A stretch of DNA of 64,000 nt, from the NCBI RefSeq assembly GCF_020382885.2, contig NC_058494.1, positions 15,394,001 through 15,458,000 of the forward strand, read 5' to 3'. The notes beneath the pieces are model-generated. The model was not told the DNA's origin, ran no database searches, and worked only from the letters and a program-made list of their open reading frames with translations. The position numbers were made by a program, and so were the translations under genes. Each line of letters starts with the position of its first letter. Position 1 is the stretch's first letter. This document shows positions 11,541 to 21,891 of the stretch, piece by piece. The DNA comes from Scatophagus argus. Taxonomy: Eukaryota > Chordata > Actinopteri > Scatophagidae.

Positions 11541-14279
11541 ATGGATTTCCCGGGCCACTTTGAACAGATCTTCCAGCAGCTCAACTATCAGCGTGTCCAC
11601 GGTCAGCTGTGGGACTGTGTCATTGTAGTGGGCAGCAGACACTTCAAAGCCCACCGCTCGGTGCTGGCAGCTTGCAGCACCCACTTCAGAGCCCTGTTTA
11701 CTGTTGCAGAGGGAGATGCAAGCATGAATATGATCCAGCTGGACAGCGAGGTAAGGATCTTAAAAATATTGTGTTAAAAATGGCAGGGATGATAATATTA
11801 CACTCTCATTTATAGGGATGAAAATTAGTATGTTGGTGATAGTAAGTGGCAGTAGTAGAATTTGCTACTGTTTCCCATCGTGCCTACAGCATCAGTAAAC
11901 TTCTTGTGCATTTGCAGGTGGTGACCGCTGAAGCTTTTGCTGCTCTGGTGGACATGATGTACACCTCTACACTGATGCTGGGGGAGAGCAACGTCATGGA
12001 TATTCTCCTTGCAGCCTCACATCTGCACCTCAACAATGTGGTCAAAGCCTGCAAGCACTACCTGACCACGCGCACACTGCCCATGTCCCCCTCATCTGAC
12101 AGACCCAACCATCACCACCGTCAGCAGGAGCAGCAGAGGCACAGGCAGCAGCAAGTAGCAGATTTATCAGTAAATCCTACTCTAGCGGCTAATGCTAACC
12201 TCACAGAAAATGCTGCCACATCAAAGTTGCAGCGCTCCTTCCTCCTGCAGCAGCTGGGCCTTAGCTTGGTGAGCTCTGCTTTGGGTGGAATGGAGGAGGA
12301 GGGTGCTGGAAATGTAGTCAGCAGGGGAGTCGTTGAACAGAGAGCCTCCTTTCCAATCCGACGCTTCCACAAACGCAAGCCTTCAATGGCCCTGTCAGAG
12401 GAGAGAGCCAGGCAGAGGCAGCGTCCCTCCGCCCCAAACCTGGGGATGTTAGGAGAAGGTGGGGTGAGCGCAGAGCGAGGGGAAGGAGCACTACTCTCCC
12501 CTGACTCCCACAAGATGGGGGATGAATCCAAATTGGACGGCACAATCACTGGCCAAGTAGGGGTGTCTCAAGATGATCCTCAGATGCCCAGCCAGTCGGA
12601 CAGTGGACATTGTGGGGGGGGTGACTTGGGGAGAATGCAGGGAGGGGTGAGCAAGAAGGAGGACATGGAAGACCAGGAGCAACATGACAACAGAGCAGCG
12701 GTGAAGATCAAATCAGGGACAGAGGAGGAGGAGGCCGAAGAGCAGAAGGTAAGGTTGATTTGTTGCCAAGTGACTTATTCTCATTAAGCCTCATGCATTA
12801 ACATAAACATTTTCATGTTTGTTTTCTAAATCTTGTTGGTTTCACCAAACTCTCAAGACTGCTCAGTCTTGCATGAAATAAGATTTGTACTGTAATCATT
12901 ACCCATCTTGTGTGAATTATGTGAATTTTCCTGAAATAACTCATATGTGTAGTTAAAGAAGAAATCTGTGTAAGTAGTTTTTGAGAGAAAACAAACAAAA
13001 ACATATAACACAGATGCACAGTTAAGTTACACTGCTTTAGTCTAGCTGCTGTCTTTGCGTGTTGCTTGATCGTCTCCTTTGGTCTTAAATAAAACTCCTC
13101 CTTTGCGTTACATAGGTGGTGGTTAAACAAGAGCCGTTAAGCTCCCCAGAGCCAACTGATGAAATCAGTGACGTGACATCGCAGGCTGAAGGCAGCGACC
13201 CAGCTGAGCCTGGAGGCCAAGAGGAGGAAGAGAAGGCGGAGCTGAGCCCAGAGAGCAGCGACCGCAGCTTCACCTCTGAACCCCAACCCAGTTCTGACTC
13301 TCTGCTGCAGCCCAGCTCACAGCTTCTCCTCAAGAGCAGCATGGGAGGAGGTGCTGGAGGAGGAGGAGGTTTTGGGTGTAATAACGGACTGAGTAGCAAA
13401 CCTGGTTTTAGTATTTCTAGCTTCCTCGGCCCTAAGGATTTTGGAGGTGGTGGGACAGGCTTGGTTGCTGGAGAGGATGACCTCCCCAACACAACAACTG
13501 GCGATACAGTAGCACATCACTTCCTGCTTAGACAGGAAGCTGCTGGGCCATCTGGCTCCACCTCTTCCTCCCTTCTGCAGTCAGGTCCGCTTGGTGAGGG
13601 TCACAATAGTTTTGGTGACAGCTTACAAGCCGATTCTCTATTCCTCCGCCCTCTTCATGATGGTCTGGAGAACCCTAGAGAAAATACAGGAAGTGGTAGT
13701 GCAGGGCGTGTAGGAGTTTATCCCTTTGGTTTAGACTTTCAGCGCTCTAGTTTGGGCCTTCATTCCCTAGGGCGACCCTCACGAGGGGCTGGGGAAGCGT
13801 CTGCTACTCTGGGCTTTCCAGCTTATAGACGTATCGCTCCAAAGATGGCCACCGGCATGGGAGGAGATGAAGGAGTAAACAGTGTTCTCCAGGATGCCGC
13901 CTCATCCTCCTCAAGTTTGGCAAGTCCTCTTCTTCTAAACAAGTGTGGCGAGTATGAGATGAACAGTGGCAGGCCCACCTCCCTGCCCCCTCAGCTGACC
14001 CGAGCTTCAGCCGATGTCCTGTCCAAGTGCAAGAAGGCTTTGTCGGAGCATAACGTGTTGGTGGTCGAGGGAGCCCGCAAGTACGCTTGTAAAATCTGCT
14101 GCAAAACCTTCCTCACCCTGACTGACTGCAAGAAACACATCCGAGTCCACACAGGAGAAAAACCCTACGCATGTCTCAAGTGTGGGAAGCGCTTCAGCCA
14201 GTCCTCCCACCTATACAAGCATTCCAAGACGACCTGTCTGCGCTGGCAGAACAGTAACATGCCCAGTGCCCTGCTGTAG
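11541..14279 (+). CDS. ZBTB5: Zinc finger and BTB domain protein 5, complete, 3 coding exons
   Basis: Nuclear BTB/POZ zinc-finger transcription factor; the human protein is reported to repress CDKN1A. Exons 11541-11750, 11918-12748 and 13116-14279 join into 734 residues (human 677). Residues 1-115 are the BTB domain (MDFPGHFEQIFQQLNYQRVH..., DCKKH-type core absent), split by intron 1 inside the fold. The middle is low complexity (H/Q-rich near residue 100, acidic and Gly-rich later). V350-K351-Q-E353 at the exon 3 start is a sumoylation consensus. The C-terminus has two fingers: residues 670-692 (C2H2, CKIC...HIRVH) and 698-721 with final H-x4-C spacing (HSKTTC), i.e. C2HC, as in the human orthologue. 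The 45 residues ahead of the fingers (LTRASADVLSKCKKALSEHN) are almost identical to human. The coding introns are unexpected because the human coding sequence is, to my knowledge, a single exon. Confidence 0.96.
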
Positions 14280-17200
14280 GACTGCAGTTGAATACGTTAG
14301 GAATCAGTGATGGGTGGAATTTAAAGTCCCAACAATGTTTAGATTTTTCTAAAGCTGAGACAGACATTCTGTCCAAATCAACTAGTCCTGATCACAGACC
14401 AAAGGCAGGGATGATAAATCCACGCAATCAAGTTGGTAAAAGTTGTTGAAAGATGACGGGGGTGCAGGACATGCAAAGTGCCGCATTTAATGCTATGGGT
14501 TAATCGTAGGTCTACACTGGGCTTGATTTTTAAGCAGCCATACTGTTGGCTGTATTTCTAAAGTGAACCATGTGGATCTGCTTTCTAGATGAATTTTTTT
14601 GTTGAAACGATCCTTTAATGCTGAACATCTGTCATTTGTGGTGCACTTTCTAAAGCAAATTTGAATCTGTTATTCTAACACTCATCTCGAGTGTGTGCAG
14701 ATCACAGGCAGCTGTGCAGCACCAACATTAAGAACAAATGGTATGTAAAATAGTGTGTAGATTTTTCATTGCACATTCGTAAAACATGTAGCAGCATCCC
14801 ACATCAGACTGTTGAGTCACAGTTACACTGTGCACATTGATTGTGCCTACGTCTGTGCGAGGGCGTTCGTGTAGACTGTGGATCGACTGATTCAGATTCA
14901 CTTTGGGTGCCAGATGTGATGTCTGTAAGAACCGGTGATTCTTTCTCTACTGTTCAAGAAGGTAGAAAGATTCAGATTCAGTCCTGTGATGCTGAATTCT
15001 GTAGCTTTTTGTAGTTCAGCCAATAGATAGCATGACAGGAGTCTAGTGTTGTATTGTTTTTTTTTACCCTGTAGCTGGTATGCTGTGTAAATGTTATCAA
15101 ATGGACAAGAACTATAAATGTTATTCTGAGATTAAATTTGAAGCGAGCGACATTGTCGACCAGTAGAGTAGTCACCCAAAATAACTGAGCTATTTGACTG
15201 CTGTAGTTGCCTTTCAGACCCAAGCACCTTTAAATTACAATCACAGGAAATGTTCCTGAGCTCATTTAACGTTAAGGATATGTATGGTGGCTGGCATGAT
15301 ATTTCAATTTGCACTGAGGAATAAATGTCTCGCTTTGTCGAATCTGTTGGGTCCAGTGTTGAGCTTATCGAATACCAGTTTTGGTGAAATGGGAAACTGT
15401 GATTTGAGCTAATCACTTTTGCCATAATTTGTGCTTGACAGTCAGAGTTGGTTATTTTAAAATTAAGCTCTGTTGTTTCAGGGGAGTGAAAGTAATGATA
15501 GCAGCAAGGGAGAGAATAGTGTCAGCTTGCACCATCTTTGTATTGGAAGCAGCAAAATAAATCTGCATCCACTTGGCCTTGTATTTTGTTTTCAGAAAAC
15601 TAAAACTGACAAAACATTGTATTATAATTACATTTTAATACCTAGATAACAGCTACACAGGAAAATGCGCTCTAAATGCACCTTATTTTGTGTGATGGTG
15701 TGTAGAACTGTTGAAAGTTTGTTGGGATTTTCATCTGTGTACGATATGGCACTAAGTGACTTTTGGCCCTTACTAATAAATGACCCGAAGTGACCACAGG
15801 AAGTTCAGCTGTGGCCGACAAGTTTATCGACCGTCCACACATCAGCCAAGATTCTCTGGTCGCTGGTGATCTTGTGTGTACAGTTTGTGTGTTTATGTAA
15901 AAAGGCATTGAAGTTAGCCAAAAGGCAGAGTCATAAATATTGCACATTTGTGGTTGGTTTCACCATTTTTATCTCTCCTGGAGGAGAGACAAAACAACTC
16001 ATGAAAAACAAAATGTGTATAAGTTGCTGCTGTACTTGAGTGCTTTATACATGTTTCTTTATACATCTGATGTGTTGCAAAAGCACTTAGACAAAACGTT
16101 CTTTTTCATAAATATGTTTACTGGAATGTTGAACTATGAAAACGTCCTTCCCTTACACTATCGTCAGGATGAGTTTGCAAGCTGAGGGTTGTAACATGTT
16201 GATGGCAACCATAATAATCATTTCCACAGTTTGTGAAATGCAAATACACATGGGGAGAAATTATCAGTGTTTTATAAGGTCTTCTGTCATTTTGAATATT
16301 AATTTCAGGAGTTATTGTTTTTTTTATATATATATGTAACTGTTTTAATGTCTACCTGTAACTTGTTAAATGCTGTCATACAGTATATTGTAATTGTAAT
16401 GACAGTGATGTTTCAGTTAAGATTAAAAAAAATAATAATAATGACACAGACATGCTGAGAAGAAATCTAAATTTGCATCTCATAGAAAAAAAAAAGGACT
16501 TTTACATCAACCCAGTTTTGGATGCTTGGCCTCCTGCGGGTTGTAACTAAGAGCAGCTTCATTTGGTGGACAGTTGGTCAGTGTTCATGCAGTGTTGTAG
16601 AGTTATGCTATAGTGAACCAAAATGGAAAAAATAACACTTTTAAATACGTTTACCTTTTTGTATGCTTAATTGCTTGCTGTATTGTGTCGCCTACACTGT
16701 CAATTAGCAACACATGGCTTCAGTTTCTAGTTGGCACCTTATTGTACTGTAGAGTCATCACACTGTTAGCCTGTACGCAATTTTATTTGAAACATATTTA
16801 ATGGATAATATGGATAGTCTTGACCTTTTACTTCAGAGGAATAATTGCCTTTTGGGATATTCACCCTGTAACATAAGCTAAGCTCTTCACCCTGTAATTT
16901 TTGACACTATGGACTATGGATGGCGAAGTCCTTAAGGCAGGCCACAGAATTTGAAATGGTCTTGATTCTGTTGTCTGTTCCTGCGTGCTCCCAACTCACA
17001 TTCAGCCTCCTCTGCTTTCTGGAAAGAGGAAGGAGGTACATCCTCTGGAGATAGACCGAGCTGTAGAGGCCTTGATGCAAAGGAGAGATGTAGCCCTCCA
17101 AAACAGCCTCCGTGTCTCACGCAGTGGCCTGTTAAGGATCATTATGGTGCTGTCTACTAAAGCTGTTGCATAAATTAATGTGATAGTCAATCTCTGAAAA

Positions 17201-17453
17201 ATGCACTGATCGTATTGCCCCTGTAAGAATATGCCAACATGTCAAAATATATGAAAGGCTTAAACTGATTATGAAAGTCACTGCCTTATGCCTTCTAGCT
17301 TGAAAAGCTGGACTTTTGTCGATATGCCAAATCTGAAGTATTTCTGGTTTTTTTTCTTTACTCTAACATAGTGTAACCATGAAAGGACTAAATGTTTGTC
17401 TCTTGTTGAAGGCTATGAAGATTGTATAGTATGTTCAGTTGATGTATAGATTG

Positions 17454-17459
17454 AATAAA
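17454..17459 (+). terminator. Poly(A) signal AATAAA, probable distal end of ZBTB5
   Basis: AATAAA in ttgaataaaaaaaac is followed by a T/G-rich tract (gttttgtttctggtgac), a good downstream element. An upstream AATAAA near 15556 would give a shorter 3' UTR of about 1.3 kb. Confidence 0.55.
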
Positions 17460-17553
17460 AAAAACAATGAAATTCAGTTTTGTTTCTGGTGACATTTCTA
17501 TGAAATGTGAGTCGAAACAGCACAGAGATGGTACGATCCATTATAATTATTTA

Positions 17554-17569
17554 TTTATTTATATTTATT
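17554..17569 (-). terminator. Tandem poly(A) signals AATAAA, GRHPR
   Basis: TTATTTATTTATATTTATTT on the plus strand contains AATAAA twice on the minus strand (17554-17559 and 17564-17569), about 90 bases beyond the GRHPR stop and about 100 bases from the opposing ZBTB5 signal. Confidence 0.6.
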
Positions 17570-17654
17570 TGAACTCTCTAAACAATAATTGGTACATGAG
17601 TTAAACTGATTGTCCAGTATTCCGCCACTTGTCAGAGTGCGACCAGTTTCCTCT

Positions 17655-20010
17655 TTACAGTTTGAGCCCTTTGATCATCGGTTCCCCCCGCAGACCGAGG
17701 AGGAGGTTGTTTGCTGCCAGGGCAGACATGGCGTTACGAGTGGTGTAGGAGGCACTAGCAATATGTGGGAGAATCACTGTGGGAGGACAGAATTAAAAAG
17801 ACAAATGATAGGCAGTGAGAACTGAGCGTGATGATTATTATAAGTTTCTGGAAACAAAACAACTATATTCTTTTAGATGTATTAAGTGTCAATAAATTTG
17901 ACAGACTCACCACAGTTCTTGAGGGTAAAGAGCGGGTGGGTTATAGGCAGTGGCTCAGGAACAGTGACATCTAACCCAGCCGCTGCAATCTGCCCAGTGG
18001 ACAGAGCCTCATACAGGTCTTCCTGGTTTACCACACCACCTCTGATGAAAAGAAAAACAAACAGAATTACAGGCAGACACAGGACGAGCACAGATATTGC
18101 AACTGTGTTCATGGCCACATTAGTCTGCATGCATGCAGGCATGACTTGGGTTGCATCTTTCTTTGACGATTATTTCATTACACAGCATTGTGTAAAATGT
18201 GTTGAAGTGATTCAGTGTCTGTCTGTGCTTAAGATAAGGATACCGGCTTGTGTTGATAAAGATGGAGGTATTTTTCATCTTGGAGAAGAGGTTCTTGTTG
18301 CAGATCTCCTTTGTTTCCGGTGTCAAAGCGCAGCACACGGTTAGGAAATCTGACTGCTTTGCCAGCTCATCGAAAGAGACTAGACCAGGAGACAGTACCA
18401 CTGTTGTTACCACATTAAAATAAAAGGCTAACTGTGTAGCCACCTTGCACTGATTTTATACGAGCATAAAATGCTGGCATGAGACATCCTAGCAACTGTG
18501 AATTTATAGTCCTTACCATACTCTGCATTGATGGCACTGGCCAGCTCAGGCCTGGGGGCCACGTCTGTGTAGATGAACTTCTTTACTTTGAAAGGTGCCA
18601 GACGCTCAGCAATAGCCACACCTTAGAGCACAAAGATACCGTGTGGAAAGTATCAGATTGACAGAAGTGACAGTTTGATGATGTGTGTGTTATGTGTAGT
18701 GTTGCTCACCAATCCTCCCCAGCCCAAGGATACCCACAGTGCTGTTGGCCAACTCATATCCACACAGCCACAGAGTTCTCCACGTTCCCCATCCACCGCT
18801 GACACAACAGAGAGATCTGTTTAACCTTTGACCTAAACCTTTGACCTAAAAAAAGATCTGAGTATGTGTCTGGAACAGAGCGTGCATGTAATATTACGTC
18901 TTGGCTTCGTGTGTGGCCTCTATGAGCCTTCTGGAGGTAGTGAGCAGCAGAGCCACAGTCAGCTCAGCCACAGCATCTGTCAGAACATCAGGGGTGTAAC
19001 CCACACGGATCCCTCTGTGGTACAACACAAACATTACACTCAGCGTTATACAAAGTGTATGTTACCAAGGGTCTGAACATTAATAATCCCTTTTAGGCAG
19101 GGAAGGAGGTCACAAGTTTCTTGGGAAACCACGGTTTTTCTTAGGTTTTATCAGCAAGTCTTAGTGTTTTACCGAAATATAAAAGTACCAATCACCTTCT
19201 CTTCAGCTCTTCCAAAGAGAGATGGTCAAAACCCACTGACATGGTACTGAGAACCTTCAGGTTTGGACCTGCAGGAGTACATCAAACATTAACACACACC
19301 TATGGGAGGACATTTTCATTGTATTCATCATTCAAAGACCGACTCAAAGACATGCAGTCAGACCTGCAGCATCCAACAACTCTGCATCGATCTTCTCTGT
19401 TAACACGCAGAGTAGACCATCAACACCTTTGACCTTCTGAAGCAGTTCCTTCCTGGGCACGGGGGTGTCATCTGAATCCCATATGTCAAACTGCACCCTT
19501 TGGAGACCAAAATCGTAACTAAAGATCCAAATCGATTCATTTTTTTTTTCAGCAGGAAATTCATAGGCTGTTAAAGCTTCAGTTAAAGCTCCCACTAAGA
19601 TATACAAGTCTCAGGCTGGCACTTTTAAGCTAGAGTGAGACATTTTTTAACTCTCTGGGGGAATACCCTTTAGGCTACCTGTCTTATCTTATGAGCCCAA
19701 GGACAAACATTAGCAGTCCTGTTTACTCAAAGTAAATAATGAACCTTTCAAAACAGACTTTTCAAATCAGATACACCATGCTATAAATTGGTCATACAAA
19801 ATGTACAAAAAATTAGGATACTATGACTCACTGTCCAGATTCACGGAGGATCTTCAGGCCCTCGGGTGGGATCTGTCGGGTGACATAGACCCGTGGCAAA
19901 GTTGACATCTCCCTCTGCATGCTGCTTGTTAGACCTCCAGTGATATTCAATGGGGTGACAGCAAACCGCTGGAGCCGACACAGTGCTGAACGACTGCACC
20001 ACATTGCCAC
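17655..20010 (-). CDS. GRHPR: Glyoxylate/hydroxypyruvate reductase with N-terminal leader, complete, 9 exons
   Basis: NAD(P)H-dependent D-2-hydroxyacid dehydrogenase that reduces glyoxylate to glycolate and hydroxypyruvate to D-glycerate; its loss causes primary hyperoxaluria type 2 in human. Exons in transcript order: 19832-20010, 19364-19497, 19196-19268, 18898-19014, 18710-18798, 18517-18621, 18244-18379, 17911-18041, 17655-17776; 361 residues in frame (human 328). The Rossmann motif G193-L-G195-R-I-G198 and the catalytic set R278 (NTSRG), E307 (VPEP) and H326 (LPH) are present, 33 residues offset from human R245/E274/H293. The extra N-terminus (residues 1-34, starting [16 protein letters not shown]) has five Arg and no Asp/Glu before residue 34, like a mitochondrial presequence. 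M35 ([11 protein letters not shown]) matches the human start. Convergent with ZBTB5, as expected from human 9p13. Confidence 0.95.
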
Positions 20011-20301
20011 AAGGGAGTAAATCTGTGGGCAGGTGTCTGAGAGGTGAAAGTGGTACTTTGGAGTCTGTTGTGTGCGTATGCACGATTTTGGCTCAAGTTC
20101 AGGGGGAGGTTCACATGATTGTCATTGACCAATATGAGCAGAGGGAGGGTGTCTCTAAAGTCTGATGGGATATTGTCTCAGACAACTAGACAAAAAATGA
20201 CTAGGTCAAATCTTTGTCTGGCATGAGGATTAAGCGGATCTTGAAACATTTGAAATGGTATTTGAAACACAGGGACTGGCATTAACCAAACTGTTTTTTC
20301 T

Positions 20302-20347
<46 letters not shown>

Positions 20348-21891
20348 CAGACATGCTAACAAACACACAAAATGTGGCAGTATTACAGTCAGCATTGTGC
20401 TTGTGTTTTTTTTCCATCAAAGTGCAGAATGGGGCTCTGTCAGATGTAAATGTTTCACCTGGCTGTTGACCTTTGTTTCTTTAAACAGTGGAGGACCCAA
20501 ACCCTGTTCTGTCACTCTGGTTGGAACTAGTTGCAACTTATTTTTCAAATGGTTGAGAACTAATGTCCAAATGTCCAATAGATGTTCGTGTAGCATAAAC
20601 AATTAAACAATTGTATAAATGTATAAAATGAATTAATCAAAGTCCCCACATACTACGTAAGATCACAGTTTAAACATGTTTTTTGTGAGTATTATGAATA
20701 AATATTATCCTAATAAGATCAGAAGACTGAGAATCAAACAAATGCCATTGTCTTTATTATCATGGAAAAAAAAATGAACCAGAGCTTGCACCATGAGGGA
20801 TTCTCTTCGGACAGAAAAACAAATATAGCACGACCTCATTAAATGTTGGTTGGAGGATATAATGTCATACATAGAACCCAAGTCTCATGATACAGAAAAT
20901 TTTAAAGGATCTGGCATCCATTTGTGTCCTGTTTTCATAACCTAAATTAATATCAATAATTTGTATATTGTAATAGGTACTTTCTATTATAATATACAAA
21001 TTTCTTCTCTTAACTCTTTTGTTTTTCCTTGAAATATGCCATGATAATGTCCCTGTTGATATTACCAGTGACTGGATTTCTGAAAATAGACTTCTTGCTG
21101 ATTTATATCCTGGAAATGTAGTATTTCATATCGAATAATCATTTTTACTGACTAGCGTTTATAATGGCAGGATTTCTAATGAGTGGAAGTTTAACACAAA
21201 TGTTGTCCTGAAAAATACTGTCAACCCATTGGTTGACCTTAGTCATGTGACGGTGGTAACCCGGAATCACTCCAAGTTTTTAACCAGTCACAGCCATTCA
21301 TTCGACATAGCTCGTCGCGCATACTGACAGGTAGTTACGTATGATTATTTGTCTAATTTTAACAACATTTAGACGAAATTTCCGTGGTAAGTGGTATAAT
21401 TACAATACCTAAAATAGCTGTGTAGTTTTGGGAGTTATTTGTAGCCTGACGTATGTGTCGTCACTTTTAACGAGTTTATGACAAGTGTCCTCGCCACCGG
21501 CTCCAGGCAGCAGTGCCTGAGTGCGCGCTAGCTGTAGCTGCTAACGAGCTGTCTTAAGCAGCTTCATAAATGAACCAGGGTTTGTTGTGGTGGCTGTAAT
21601 CATTGATTGTTAGACGACTTCACTTCGTTGGTTCAAGACAATCACTTTACGTTAACGCTCGACTTAAAGTTGTCAGGTCATCAACATTGCTGACAACTAC
21701 AGTTAGCCGGCATTAACAGTGAGATAGCCATTGAGCTAGCTAATTTACAACGGGGCGTTGGTTTAAGATCATTACCGTTAACAACCAAAACGTTTAATAA
21801 CTTTGGTAGTCACTGTCTGTGCTTTTTATGTTTTATCAGGTATAGTCGTTATCTCTTAGCCCGTTGAATTCCCCCCTCTTCCCCTCCCAAC
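20011..21891. promoter_or_regulatory. Divergent GRHPR / UBA6 intergenic region
   Basis: There is no coding signal. It contains the presumptive GRHPR promoter just right of 20010, the microsatellite at 20301-20345, an A/T-rich middle, and a more GC-rich segment from about 21240 to 21890 with several CpGs (cgtcgcgcatac, gtgcgcgctagc) that is probably the UBA6 promoter and 5' UTR. Exact transcription starts cannot be read from sequence. Confidence 0.45.
20301..20345. repeat. Compound microsatellite (TC)n(AC)n
   Basis: About 12 TC units run directly into about 10 AC units upstream of GRHPR. It is a typical polymorphic compound dinucleotide repeat. Confidence 0.9.

Larger units (their letters stand above)
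14280..17654. other. Long 3' UTR of ZBTB5 and junction with GRHPR
   Basis: About 3.2 kb of A/T-rich non-coding sequence follows the ZBTB5 stop. It has an internal AATAAA near 15556 and ends at an AATAAA at 17454-17459. I see no open frame with coding character and no splice-bounded exon. From about 17550 the sequence is 3' UTR of the convergent GRHPR gene. Confidence 0.65.

Noticed and set aside
13085-13492. 135-codon minus-strand frame rich in Pro and Ser
   Set aside because: It is the complement of the Gly/Glu/Ser-rich ZBTB5 exon 3; no splice or promoter support.
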